Positions 8,043-16,760 of a stretch of DNA of 64,000 nt are shown in pieces. The notes below the pieces were generated by a model. It was given only the letters and a program-made list of their open reading frames with translations. It was not told the DNA's origin and made no database searches. Each line of letters opens with the position of its first letter. Position 1 is the stretch's first letter. Where the stretch lies: assembly GCA_033856275.1 (NCBI GenBank), contig JAWVFJ010000016.1, forward strand, positions 1 through 64,000. Reading direction: 5' to 3'. This DNA comes from VRUE01 sp033856275 (GTDB lineage Bacteria; Actinomycetota; Thermoleophilia; Solirubrobacterales; 70-9). Both the position numbers and the translations under genes were made by a program.

Positions 8043-9554
8043 ATGGGCCTCAACCTCGCATCATTGCTGACTGAGAGCGCCGGACGGGCAGCGGAGATGC
8101 CGGCGATCCGGCTCGACGATACCGAGCTGGGCTATGGCGAGCTCGACGAGCGCAGTGCCCGTCTGGCGACGCTGTTGTACGAGAAAGGCATCGAGCCCGG
8201 CGATCGGGTCGGGGTGATGCTGCCCAACGTCCCTGAGTTCCCGATCGCCTACTACGGCGTCCTGCGCGCCGGCGCCGTGGTCGTGCCGATGAACGTGCTG
8301 CTGAAGCGGCGCGAGATCGCCTTCTACCTGGAGGACTCGGGGACAAAGCTGCTGCTCGCCTGGCACGGCTTTGCGGAGGAGGCGCGCGATGGGGCCATCG
8401 ATGCCGATGCTGAGTCGATCGAGGTCGAGCCGGACTCGTTCGCGGCGACGCTGGCCGAGCTCGAGCCGGCCGCCGGCCTTCACGACACCGCTGAGGACGA
8501 CACCGCGGTAATCCTCTACACCTCGGGTACGACCGGCAAGCCCAAGGGCGCCGAGCTGACCCACCTCAACCTCTTCCGCAACGCCGACGTGTCGAGCCGT
8601 ACGACCTGCGAGGTCGCCGAGGGCAACGTCGTCCTTGGCGCCCTGCCGCTCTTCCACTCCTTCGGCCAGACCGTCGGAATGAACGCCTCGCTCAAGGTAG
8701 GAGCGTGCCTCACGCTGGTGCCGAAATTCGACCCCGGCGAGGCGCTGGCGACGATGCAGCGCGACGCCGTCACCCACTTCTACGGCGTGCCGACGATGTT
8801 CGGCGCCCTGCTCCATCACCCCGAGCGCGAGAGCTATGACACCTCCTCGTTGTGCACTTGCATCACCGGCGGCGCCTCGATGCCGGTCGAGGTCCTGCGC
8901 GGCTTCGAAGACGCCTTCGGCGCCGTCGTGCTGGAGGGCTACGGCCTCTCGGAGACCTCTCCGGTCGCCTGCTCCAACCACCCGGACAAAGAGCGCAAGG
9001 CGGGCTCGATCGGCACCCCGATCGAAGGGGTGGAGATGCGCGTCGTCGGCGAGAACGACGAGCCGGTCGACCAGGGCGAGGTCGGCGAGATCGTGATCCG
9101 CGGCCACAACATCATGAAGGGGTACTGGCAGCGTCCCGACGCGACCGAGGAGGCGATGCGGGGCGGCTGGTTCCACAGCGGCGACATGGCCCGCACCGAC
9201 GAGGACGGCTACTTCTACATCGTCGACCGCAAGAAGGACCTGATCATCCGTGGCGGCTACAACGTCTATCCGCGCGAGGTCGAGGAGGTGCTCTTCGAGC
9301 ACCCGAAGATCCGCGAAGCCGCCGTCCTCGGCGTCCCCCACGACGAGTGGGGCGAGGAGATCGGCGCCGCGGTCGTCCTCCACGAAGGCGAGGAACTCGC
9401 ACCGGAGGAGATCAGCGCCTACGTCAAGGAGCGCATCGCCGCCTACAAGTACCCGCGCCTGGTCTGGTTCATCGACGACCTCCCCAAGGGCCCCACCGGC
9501 AAGATCCTCAAGCGGGAGATCGAGACTCCGGCTTCTGTGACGAACTCACCCTGA
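8043..9554 (+). CDS. Long-chain fatty-acid--CoA ligase (AMP-forming)
   Basis: Activates a carboxylic acid as an acyl-adenylate and then a CoA thioester. This 503-residue member of the ANL superfamily shows the P-loop YTSGTTGKPKG (about 159-169), LPLFHSFGQTVG, GYGLSETSP, the D-x-x-x-x-D hinge region HSGDMARTDEDGYFYIVDRKKDLIIRGG (split motif), and the C-terminal catalytic lysine in PTGKILKRE. The length and motifs match medium/long-chain ligases, but substrate chain length is uncertain. The ATG at 8043 follows the small barrel gene by 8 bases. Confidence 0.9.
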   Translation: MGLNLASLLTESAGRAAEMPAIRLDDTELGYGELDERSARLATLLYEKGIEPGDRVGVMLPNVPEFPIAYYGVLRAGAVVVPMNVLLKRREIAFYLEDSGTKLLLAWHGFAEEARDGAIDADAESIEVEPDSFAATLAELEPAAGLHDTAEDDTAVILYTSGTTGKPKGAELTHLNLFRNADVSSRTTCEVAEGNVVLGALPLFHSFGQTVGMNASLKVGACLTLVPKFDPGEALATMQRDAVTHFYGVPTMFGALLHHPERESYDTSSLCTCITGGASMPVEVLRGFEDAFGAVVLEGYGLSETSPVACSNHPDKERKAGSIGTPIEGVEMRVVGENDEPVDQGEVGEIVIRGHNIMKGYWQRPDATEEAMRGGWFHSGDMARTDEDGYFYIVDRKKDLIIRGGYNVYPREVEEVLFEHPKIREAAVLGVPHDEWGEEIGAAVVLHEGEELAPEEISAYVKERIAAYKYPRLVWFIDDLPKGPTGKILKREIETPASVTNSP

Positions 9555-9627
9555 GCCATCCTGGCTGAGCAGCCAGTTTGGCGGTAACCTCCGGGGCAGC
9601 CGCCCGCCGCACCAGCAAAGGAGAGAG

Positions 9628-10911
9628 ATGAGCGTCGCATCGCAGAGCCTGATGGACAACGTCACCTACGAGGATCTCTACAAGCGCTGGGAGCAGGGCA
9701 ACTGGAGTGCCTACGACATCGACCTCTCCGCGGACAAAGCTGGCTGGGATGGCCTCAGCGACATCCAGCGGCGCTCGGCGATGTGGATCTACTCGATGTT
9801 CTTCTACGGCGAGGACCGCGTCGCCGACACCCTCGCCCCGTACATCACCGCCGCCCCGACCGAGGAGCAGTCCTACTTCCTCGCCACCCAGCAGGTCGAC
9901 GAGGTGCGCCACTCGGTCTTCTTCCACCGCTTCTTCAAGGAGGTGATCGGCGTCGGCGGCGACTCGATCCAGCAGACGCTCTCCGCCACCCTGCCGCAGC
10001 TCAACTGGGGCTACCGCGGCATCTTCGACCGCCTCGACGTGATGGCGGAGGAACTGCGCAAGGACCGCTCGCTGCCCAAGTACGCGCAAGCAATCACGCT
10101 TTACCACCTGATCGTTGAGGGCTCACTCGCCCAGCCCGGGCAGCACTTCATCGAGGACTTCTTCGCCTCCGAAGACACGATGCCCGGCTTCAGCGCCGGA
10201 ATGGCCAACGTCTCCCGCGATGAGCAGCGCCACATTGGCTTTGGCGTCAAGGTGCTCGCCGAGCTGCTCGCCGACGAGCATCCCGCCCACGAGGAGTGCA
10301 AAGCGGCGGTGGTCGAGCTGCTGCGCGAAGTGCTGCCCTACGGCCCGGCGGTCTTCTACCCGCCCAACATGGACCGCTCCTACACCGAGTGCTACGGCTT
10401 CTCGCTGGAGGACATCTTCGCCTTCGGCCTCAAACTGATCCGCCAGCGCTGGCGCACGATCGGTTACCCGACTGAGGAGATGCCGCCTGGCGTCTTCCCC
10501 TTCGACCCCGAGGCCTCTGCCGAGGAGGTTGCCGAGAACCAGGTGAAGCTGATGGAAGCGGGCATCCTCGGACCGCCCGAGGCCACACCGGAAGCCACGC
10601 CCGAAATGCAGCGCCTCTACTTCGACGTGGTCAAGCGCGCCGCGGACCCCAAGGCCGCAAACGGCTCGAAGCTCGTCTACCAGTGGCGCTTCACCGACGC
10701 TGACCCCTGGCACCTCGTGCTCGACAACGGCTCGACCCGGGCTGAGCCGGGCGAAGCCCCCAACCCCACCGTCACCCTGGAGGCGAGCTGGGCCGACTTC
10801 GTCTCGACCAGCAAGCCCGACGCCAATCCTCTGAAGCTGGTGCTGACCCGCCGCATCCGCCCCCGAGGCTCAATCCGCGAGATCGCGCGGATGCGCAAGG
10901 TCTTCGGCTAG
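9628..10911 (+). CDS. R2lox-like ferritin oxidase fused to a C-terminal SCP2 domain
   Basis: 427 residues. The N-terminal part (about 10-310) is a ribonucleotide-reductase R2-like di-metal protein with carboxylate/His ligands visible at E62, E92, H95, E164, E199 and H202. V65 and Y159 stand exactly where R2lox (ligand-binding oxidase) proteins form their Val-Tyr ether crosslink: ligand +3 and ligand -5. The 35-residue step from E164 to E199 also fits R2lox. Residues about 325-427 look like an SCP2 sterol-carrier domain (LVYQWRFTDADPWHLVLDNG, VTLEASWADFVS). It is better called an oxidase than a RNR subunit, as no nrdE is nearby. AAAGGAGAG precedes the ATG. Confidence 0.8.
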   Translation: MSVASQSLMDNVTYEDLYKRWEQGNWSAYDIDLSADKAGWDGLSDIQRRSAMWIYSMFFYGEDRVADTLAPYITAAPTEEQSYFLATQQVDEVRHSVFFHRFFKEVIGVGGDSIQQTLSATLPQLNWGYRGIFDRLDVMAEELRKDRSLPKYAQAITLYHLIVEGSLAQPGQHFIEDFFASEDTMPGFSAGMANVSRDEQRHIGFGVKVLAELLADEHPAHEECKAAVVELLREVLPYGPAVFYPPNMDRSYTECYGFSLEDIFAFGLKLIRQRWRTIGYPTEEMPPGVFPFDPEASAEEVAENQVKLMEAGILGPPEATPEATPEMQRLYFDVVKRAADPKAANGSKLVYQWRFTDADPWHLVLDNGSTRAEPGEAPNPTVTLEASWADFVSTSKPDANPLKLVLTRRIRPRGSIREIARMRKVFG

Positions 10912-10993
10912 CCAGACCTGTCCGGCAGGCCACCGCAACCTTCCCGTTGCGGGAATGTTGGGACCCATCAAACGATTGGGGGAGGGGTGCCTG

Positions 10994-11767
10994 GTGGGAA
11001 TCGCTCGTTCTGTAGTTGCCTGGCTGTTGCTCGGCGTGGGGTTCGCAGCGGTGCCGATATCTGACGCTTCTGGCGCGCCAACATCGCAAGGACCTGACCC
11101 GATGGTCGCGAAATGGCCTTACTGGCCCTATCCGACGACTTGCGGAGGAGGCCCCGCATTCGATCCGGTAAGCGCGTTCAGTGGGCCAACCGAAGCGGAG
11201 ACAGGCCCCGGCCCCGCAGAAGAGGGGCTGCGGAAGACGATCGAGGAATGGCAGACCGGCTACCCGACCTTGCCCAAGCGCCACTGGAGGCCCCTGAGCC
11301 AGGAACCCGGCGTTGTCGTCTACGCCCACGGCCGCCTGCCGGGCGTTGAAGAGTTGACGCTCGAGGAATCCGATGGACTGTGGGACTTCGCGAGCTACAG
11401 CAGCCGATGCGAACCGGCCTCGATCGTCGACGACAGACAAGCCATCACCTGGACGCTCTCGTCAAAACAGTCACGACTTCGACCGAGCACGCGTCGGCTT
11501 TGGATCGACCTCGGTCCAGGCGAATGCGCGAGTGGGCGCAGTCAGAACGACAGGGCGTTGAAGCCGGTGTTCTTCGAGTTGGGCAAGCGGCTGATGATGG
11601 TGATGCGGCTGAAACCGCTCCCCCCAGGCAGCTACACGTGCGAGGGAATCTTCGAGCCGCCACTGCGGGTGAAGTTGCCGAAGCGCCTCGGCGACCGGGT
11701 GCTCTTCGTCGGCGGCGCCTATCCCCCGTCTCGAGCTGTTCTGCCTAGGCACAGACAGGGGGCCTGA
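10994..11767 (+). CDS. Secreted hypothetical protein
   Basis: I do not recognise the family. The GTG at 10994 is chosen because it gives a compact Sec signal peptide (VGIARSVVAWLLLGVGFAA, cleavage after ASGA near residue 27) and a GGGGAGGGG ribosome site lies 6-14 bases upstream. An ATG at 10955 would add 13 residues. The mature part of about 230 residues has four cysteines and no membrane helix. Its last 23 bases overlap the convergent amidase gene, which is unusual but acceptable. Confidence 0.6.
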   Translation: MGIARSVVAWLLLGVGFAAVPISDASGAPTSQGPDPMVAKWPYWPYPTTCGGGPAFDPVSAFSGPTEAETGPGPAEEGLRKTIEEWQTGYPTLPKRHWRPLSQEPGVVVYAHGRLPGVEELTLEESDGLWDFASYSSRCEPASIVDDRQAITWTLSSKQSRLRPSTRRLWIDLGPGECASGRSQNDRALKPVFFELGKRLMMVMRLKPLPPGSYTCEGIFEPPLRVKLPKRLGDRVLFVGGAYPPSRAVLPRHRQGA

Positions 11768-13154
11768 ACTCTGCCCAGGGCCGCTCGGACTCGAGTTGGC
11801 CGGCGAGCGAGAGCAGGGTCGCCTCGTCGCCGGGGCGGCCGATGATCTGGACGGCCAAGGGCATGCCGTCGTCGGCGAAGCCGGTTGGCACCGACATCGC
11901 CGGGTTGCCGAGGTGATTCCAGGGCACGCAGTAGGGATAGAAGCGGCTCATGCCGAGGACTGTGCGCAGGGCGCCCTGCCCCTCCCAGCGACGGATCGGG
12001 AGCGCGGTGCCGCCCATCACCGGGGTGATCAGCACGTCGAAGGAGTCGAAGATTGCGTTGACTCGCGCAGCGTCGACCTCGCGGCCGCGCAGGGCGCGCT
12101 CGTAGATGCCGTCCGGAATCGTGCGACCCAGCCTTCCGAAGCCGCGCGTGCGACGTTCCAGCCGCTCGGGGTAGGGCACTTCGTCGACCGTGTCGGCAAC
12201 GCCGCGTAGAAAGCGCGGCGTGATGTTGTTGCCGATCCCGCCCCAGGCGGGATCGCGCTCGGTGACCTCGTGACCAAGCGAGCGCATCAGCTCGGCAGCA
12301 TCGGCGACCGCTTGCTTGACCACATCCGACACGGTCGGCGGGGCGGCGGCACGGGGCGCAAGCGTCGAGTAGGCGACCCGGAGCTTGCCCGGCGGGGTCT
12401 TCGCCGACTCGACGAAGGGACGCTCCGGTGGCGGCGGCGCACCGGGCTCCTGCGAACCGCCCGCGGTGACGTCGAGCCAGAGCGCCGTGTCGAGCACGTT
12501 GCGGCTGAGGCAGCCGTTGACGGCGAGGCCGTTCCAATATTCGCTCGCCGGCGCGAGCGAGATCCGCCCGCGCGAAGGCTTCAGGCCGAAGAGCCCGCAG
12601 GACGCCGCGGGGAGTCGGATCGAGCCGCCCCCATCGCCGGCCGAGGCGATCGGGACCAGCCCGGCCGCGACAGCGGCCGCCGAGCCGCCGCTCGATCCCG
12701 CAGGGCTGCGCTGCAGGTCCCAGGGATTGCGAGTGACCCCATAGGTTGCGGACTCGGTGAAGCCGCAGATCGCCAGCTCGGGCAGCAGCGTCAGCCCGAC
12801 CACGATCGCGCCAGCCTCGCGCAGGCGCCGCACCATCTCGCAATCGGCACTGGCCGGCTCGGTGAAGGCATCGGTGCCGTGCGTAGTGACCTCGCCGACG
12901 ACGGCGCTTTCGTCCTTGATCGCGATCGGCACGCCGAGCAGCGGCCGCTCGTCGCCCGCCTTCAGCCGTGCTTCTGCCTGCTCGGCCTCGAGCAGGGCCC
13001 GCTCACCCAGCACCTTGCGAAAGGCGTTCAGCTGCGGGTCGATCCGGGCGATCCGATCGAGGCAGAGCTGCACCAGCTCGGTCGGGGACACCTCCCCCGC
13101 CCGCACCATCTCCGCCTGGCGGGCAGCTCCGGCAAAGGCAAGATCGTCGCTCAT
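11745..13154 (-). CDS. Amidase (amidase-signature family)
   Basis: Hydrolyses a carboxamide or related bond. The 469-residue protein contains the Ser-cisSer-Lys triad of the family: K80 in PIAIKDE, S154 in GSSGGS, and S178 in DGGGSIRLPA. The rest follows the usual scaffold (FGLKPSRGRIS; GNPAMSVPTGF near the C-terminus). The absence of gatB/gatC neighbours argues against GatA, so the substrate remains open. The start ATG at 13154 is followed upstream by a structured repeat that separates it from the MMPL gene. Confidence 0.88.
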   Translation of the reverse strand: MSDDLAFAGAARQAEMVRAGEVSPTELVQLCLDRIARIDPQLNAFRKVLGERALLEAEQAEARLKAGDERPLLGVPIAIKDESAVVGEVTTHGTDAFTEPASADCEMVRRLREAGAIVVGLTLLPELAICGFTESATYGVTRNPWDLQRSPAGSSGGSAAAVAAGLVPIASAGDGGGSIRLPAASCGLFGLKPSRGRISLAPASEYWNGLAVNGCLSRNVLDTALWLDVTAGGSQEPGAPPPPERPFVESAKTPPGKLRVAYSTLAPRAAAPPTVSDVVKQAVADAAELMRSLGHEVTERDPAWGGIGNNITPRFLRGVADTVDEVPYPERLERRTRGFGRLGRTIPDGIYERALRGREVDAARVNAIFDSFDVLITPVMGGTALPIRRWEGQGALRTVLGMSRFYPYCVPWNHLGNPAMSVPTGFADDGMPLAVQIIGRPGDEATLLSLAGQLESERPWAEFRPPVCA

Positions 13155-13174
13155 GGCGACACAGCGTATTCAGA

Positions 13175-13282
13175 CCTATCCCGGTAGGGGCGGAACGTCT
13201 TGTACTTTTTCGCCGCCGACCTTGAGGCGTCAGCGACATCCGATCCACCGAAAAAGTTAAGTGGAGCCCCTACCGGGATAGG
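13175..13282. repeat. Nested two-stem intergenic element, copy A
   Basis: The outer stem consists of perfect 16-base arms (13175-13190 and 13267-13282). Inside lies a conserved 76-base core with its own stem, CTTGTACTTTTTCG against CGAAAAAGTTAAG, and a variable apical loop. The core matches copy B at 29153-29230 almost base for base in its stems (GTCTTGTACTTTTTCG, CGATCCA-CGAAAAAGT-AAG), while the outer arms differ in sequence but pair perfectly in both. It lies downstream of the MMPL gene and upstream of the amidase gene, both on the minus strand. Confidence 0.85.
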
Positions 13283-13285
13283 CCC

Positions 13286-15484
13286 TCAGGCCTCGACGGG
13301 CTCGGGCTCGGCCGCGCCGCCCTCGAAGCTGAGGTCGGGCAGGGCGCGGTCGAGCCAGGAGGGCATCCACCAGTTCCAGTCGCCGAACAGCTTCATCGCC
13401 GCCGGCACGAGGATCAGGCGGACCAGCGTCGCGTCGAGTGCGATCGCAACGGCGCAGCCAAGCCCAAGCTCCTTGATCGAGGGAACGCCAGTGAGCACGA
13501 AGACGGCAAAGACCGAGGTCATGATCAGGGCGGCCGAAGAGATCGTGCGGGCGCTGGTCGAGAGGCCTTCGGCGACAGCGCGTTCGTTGTCGCCGTGCTC
13601 GAGGTAGTGCTCGCGGATGCGCGACATCAGGAAGACCTCGTAGTCCATCGAGAGGCCGAAGACGATGGCGAAGATCAGCGGCACGTTGATCGTGTCCAGC
13701 GCACCCTGGCTTTCGAAGCCGAGCAGGCTGTCGAACCAGCCCCACTGGAAGATCGCGACGAGAACGCCAAAGGCAGCGCCGATCGAGAGCAGGTTCATCA
13801 GGACCGCCTTCAGCGGCAGCAGCAGCGAGCGCAGCATCACCATCAGGACCAGGAAGCTGAGGGCGAGGACGAAGAGGACGATCTTCCACATCGAGCCGCT
13901 GACCTGAGTGCGCGCGTCCTGGCTGCGCGCCGTTTCGCCGCCGACGTCGACGGTCGCGACGTGGGCGAGCGCAGTGGCAGGAATGACGCCGTCGCGCAGC
14001 CGTTCGACCAGGGCGATCGTCGCGTCGGACTCGCTGGGCGCGCTAGGAGTGGCCTGAATCAGGACGCTGTCACCGGCGAATGCGGGAGGCGTCACAGAGC
14101 TGATGCCCGGGGTCGACTCGATCGTGCGGGCAAAGCCGGCTATTGCCGCGTGCTCCCCGCGGGCGGTGCTGGCGCCGTCGAAGGAGGCGACGATCTGCAC
14201 CGGATCGGTGCCGCCGCCGAGCTGCTCGGAGGCGAGTTCGTTGCCGACCCGCACGTCGCTGTCCTTGGGGAACTGGCTCAGCGCCTGCGTCCCGGTCTCA
14301 ATCGAGAGCAGCGGGATCGCCAGGGTGAGCAGAACAGCGGAGACGCCGATCACGGCAAGCCACGGGCGCGCCATCACCCGCGTGGTCCAGCGCACCCAGA
14401 AGGCCTCACGGTCGGGGCGCTCGCCGCGGCGGCGGAAGATCCCAAGCACCTTGGCGACGAAGCCGCCGGGCAGGACGCGGTCGCCGAGCATCGCGATCAG
14501 CGCCGGCAGCAGGGTGACCGCGGTGAGGATCGAGACGGCGACCACCGTCATCGCCCCGAGCGCCATCGAGCGCAGCGCCTGGTTGTCGACCATCCAAAGG
14601 CCGGCGAGGGAGACGATCACGGCAAGGCCGGAGAAAGCGACTGCCAGGCCCGAGGTCGAGAGCGCCTCGGCGCGCGCGGCGTCCTTGTCGCGGCCACCCG
14701 CGCGCTCCTCGCGGTAGCGGGCGAGGATGAAGAGCGAGTAGTCGATCGCGACGCCGATGCCGATCATCGAGGCCATGTTGGTGACGAAGACCGAGGTCTC
14801 GATCTGCAGGGAGAGGAAGTAGATAAGCGCCCCGGTGACGATCACGCTGACGAAGCCGAGTACCAGAGGCAGCGCCGCGGCGGCCAGCGAGCCGAAGACG
14901 ACGAGGAGGATGATCGCGACGATCGGAAAGCCACCGGCCTCGGCTTTCGCCAGGTCCTTCTTCGAGAGCTCCTGCATGCCGGCCCAGATCGTCGGCTGTC
15001 CGGCGAGGTAGGTGGTCACTCCGCCGACGACGGTGCCGGGGTCGAGGTCTTCGCGCAGGGTGGTCGCCGAATCGATCTGGCGATCGGAGGACTGTTCGCT
15101 GTGCAGCGGCAGCATCGCTGTCCCGGTCCGCTGCACAGCGATCGCGCCGCGGCGCGCGGTGGCGGGCGGCAAGGACACTTCGTCGAGGCCCGCCACGGCA
15201 CGGCGCACCCGGTCGATCGCGGCAGCGCGGGCGGCGCGCCCAGCACCGTCTTCGGCTTGCAGCAGTACGGCGATGCCACCGGTCTTGTCGCTGAAGTTGC
15301 TTTCGAGCGAGTCGCTGACCGCCTTTGACTGGGTACCGGGAACGTCGAAGCCACCACCGGTCAGATGATCGGTCTGGTGCGAGGCGATCGGCAGGGCAAC
15401 GGCGACTACGGCGATCCAGGCCAGCAGGACCCAGCGGCGGCGACGCCCCAGTATCCCGGCAAGTCTGACCATGAAGTCACGCAT
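13286..15484 (-). CDS. MMPL-family RND transporter
   Basis: A 732-residue membrane exporter with the MMPL layout: one membrane helix, a large extracytoplasmic domain, five helices, and the same again. It has a GVAIDYSLFILARYREER motif in the first half and a GLSMDYEVFLMSRIREHY motif in the second, the paired proton-relay segments of MMPL proteins. Family members move lipids, siderophores or hydrophobic drugs. The adjacent TetR gene upstream on the same strand and operator-like palindromes make a drug- or lipid-responsive efflux unit likely. Its substrate is unknown. Confidence 0.9.
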   Translation of the reverse strand: MRDFMVRLAGILGRRRRWVLLAWIAVVAVALPIASHQTDHLTGGGFDVPGTQSKAVSDSLESNFSDKTGGIAVLLQAEDGAGRAARAAAIDRVRRAVAGLDEVSLPPATARRGAIAVQRTGTAMLPLHSEQSSDRQIDSATTLREDLDPGTVVGGVTTYLAGQPTIWAGMQELSKKDLAKAEAGGFPIVAIILLVVFGSLAAAALPLVLGFVSVIVTGALIYFLSLQIETSVFVTNMASMIGIGVAIDYSLFILARYREERAGGRDKDAARAEALSTSGLAVAFSGLAVIVSLAGLWMVDNQALRSMALGAMTVVAVSILTAVTLLPALIAMLGDRVLPGGFVAKVLGIFRRRGERPDREAFWVRWTTRVMARPWLAVIGVSAVLLTLAIPLLSIETGTQALSQFPKDSDVRVGNELASEQLGGGTDPVQIVASFDGASTARGEHAAIAGFARTIESTPGISSVTPPAFAGDSVLIQATPSAPSESDATIALVERLRDGVIPATALAHVATVDVGGETARSQDARTQVSGSMWKIVLFVLALSFLVLMVMLRSLLLPLKAVLMNLLSIGAAFGVLVAIFQWGWFDSLLGFESQGALDTINVPLIFAIVFGLSMDYEVFLMSRIREHYLEHGDNERAVAEGLSTSARTISSAALIMTSVFAVFVLTGVPSIKELGLGCAVAIALDATLVRLILVPAAMKLFGDWNWWMPSWLDRALPDLSFEGGAAEPEPVEA

Positions 15485-15507
15485 TGGCTGGACAGCCAGC
15501 CTTTCGA

Positions 15508-15523
15508 ACGAACGGCCGGTCGT
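15508..15523. promoter_or_regulatory. Candidate TetR operator before the MMPL gene
   Basis: A 16-base palindrome ACGAACGGCCGGTCGT with one mismatched pair sits in the 87-base gap between the TetR gene end and the MMPL start. GC-rich palindromes of this type are common TetR operators. Position and symmetry support the call; binding is inferred. Confidence 0.4.
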
Positions 15524-15571
15524 CTGTGAGAGCGATCACGCCGCGGGCCGGTAAACCGGCACTCGCCGCGG

Positions 15572-16180
15572 CTACTCGGAGATGAGCAGGTAACGACCCG
15601 AGGCGGCAGCCACTGCAAGGCCGCCGCTTATGTCGCGCTCGGTGTCGGAGAGTGCTTGCAGGGCGAACCCGTCGGCGATTGCGAAGAGGAAGGAGACGAT
15701 CTCCTCGGCGTCGTGGCGTAGCTTCAGCACGCCCTCCCGCTCCTTCGAACGCAGTACGTCGGCGACGTGGGAGCGGGTGCGCTCGAAGAGCTGGCCTACC
15801 TCGTGCTGGATCTCCGGATTGCGCCGGCCAGCGCTGAAGAGCTCGTAGAGAAGCAGGAAGAAGGCGGGCTCGTTCTCGATCAGGTCCGTGAGGCTGGCGA
15901 GCAGAACGTCGATCACGTCGTCGACCGTCTTCGCTTTCTCCAGCGGTTCGTCAAGGCGGGCGACGCGGATCTCGGCGTCGCGCCGCACGACCTCGACCAG
16001 CAGCCGCTCCTTGGTCCCGAAGTAGTAGTGGAGGAGGCCGCGACTTACGCCGGCCTCGCGGGCGACGTGCTCGAAGGTCGAACCCGCCGCGCCGCGCTTG
16101 GCGACGCTGACCCGCATCGCGTCGACGATGCGCTGGGCCTTCTCGCCGCTGAGCTCACGTTCCTTGGTCGCTGCCTCCAT
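15572..16180 (-). CDS. TetR/AcrR-family transcriptional regulator
   Basis: A 202-residue repressor. The N-terminal helix-turn-helix (about 18-62) reads FEHVAREAGVSRGLLHYYFGTKERLL, split here as FEHVAREAGVSRGLL and HYYFGTKERLL. The C-terminal ligand domain is all-helical (DDVIDVLLASLTDLI, LLLYELFSAGRR). ATG at 16180 is chosen by the position of the HTH. It is followed on the same strand by the MMPL gene 87 bases downstream, the usual arrangement for an efflux pump under local repression. Palindromes lie both in that gap and upstream of the regulator. Confidence 0.9.
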   Translation of the reverse strand: MEAATKERELSGEKAQRIVDAMRVSVAKRGAAGSTFEHVAREAGVSRGLLHYYFGTKERLLVEVVRRDAEIRVARLDEPLEKAKTVDDVIDVLLASLTDLIENEPAFFLLLYELFSAGRRNPEIQHEVGQLFERTRSHVADVLRSKEREGVLKLRHDAEEIVSFLFAIADGFALQALSDTERDISGGLAVAAASGRYLLISE

Positions 16181-16260
16181 GAAATTCAGTCTACGTCGCC
16201 CAGACGGATAGATGACCGCGGCCGATCGACGTGCCCGAGGAAGTGACTGACCAGACAGGA

Positions 16261-16278
16261 CTGACTGGGCCCAGTCAG
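16261..16278. promoter_or_regulatory. Perfect 18-base palindrome upstream of tetR
   Basis: CTGACTGGGCCCAGTCAG is perfectly symmetric, and further CTGAC/TGACTG half sites lie at about 16244-16264. It overlaps the stop of the upstream gene and lies 81 bases before the TetR start. It could be the autoregulatory operator or a short terminator stem; no T-run follows on either strand. Confidence 0.45.
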
Positions 16279-16700
16279 GAGCCGTTGATACTCGTGGTGG
16301 ACGTGTACTCGAACTCCTCCTCGGCTCCAAAGAGGGCGTCGAGCACGGCCTTACGGGCATCCTCGCTGAGGAACAGGGCAACCGCGGTGCCGACCAAGCC
16401 GAGCAGGATGATGCGGCCGAGGCGGCTCTTCTTGCGCTTCTTCGGCGCCCGCAGGGCCTCGGAGGCATCGCGCAGGTTCTCCGCCGCGGACTTGAGGTCG
16501 CGCTGCACCTTCTTGTCGCTGGTGACGGCCTTGACGGTGCTGCCGTTGCTGGTCGCTCGGCCATAGGCGCCCCGCGCTGCCTCGAAGGCCTTCTTCAGGC
16601 TGTCGCGCAGATCTTCGTCTTCGATCAGTCGCTGCACGTAGGGGTTCTCACGTGCGGTCGAATAGATGTCGGCGGCCTGGGTCGCCTTGGTCTTGCTCAT
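16275..16700 (-). CDS. Small single-pass membrane hypothetical protein
   Basis: A 141-residue protein of unknown function. Residues 1-75 are helical and charged (DIYSTARENPYVQRLIEDE, AAENLRDASEALR). A basic KKRKKSR patch then precedes one membrane helix (about 93-110, IILLGLVGTAVALFL), and an acidic tail closes the protein. GGAG before the ATG at 16700 fixes the start. The positive patch before the helix suggests the N-terminal part is cytoplasmic. I do not recognise a family. It lies upstream of tetR on the same strand. Confidence 0.7.
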   Translation of the reverse strand: MSKTKATQAADIYSTARENPYVQRLIEDEDLRDSLKKAFEAARGAYGRATSNGSTVKAVTSDKKVQRDLKSAAENLRDASEALRAPKKRKKSRLGRIILLGLVGTAVALFLSEDARKAVLDALFGAEEEFEYTSTTSINGS

Positions 16701-16760
16701 GCCTTCTCCTCGCTGGATTCTCCGGGGCACTCAGGATAACTCGCTTCGATCGGGGCGGCG

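Noticed and set aside
8061..9383. A 440-codon antisense open frame over the acyl-CoA ligase
   Set aside because: Composition is Asp/Gly/His/Val-rich without any motif, and the real gene is on plus.
9628..10911. Ribonucleotide reductase beta subunit
   Set aside because: No large subunit gene nearby; crosslink residues and C-terminal SCP2-like part fit R2lox better.
11745..13154. GatA subunit of the tRNA amidotransferase
   Set aside because: No gatB/gatC neighbours, and the sequence is that of a general amidase.
13595..15328. A 577-codon open frame on the plus strand across the MMPL gene
   Set aside because: It is antisense to a clear MMPL transporter, is made of Arg/Asp/Gly-rich low-complexity sequence, and has no domain; it is a by-product of high GC.
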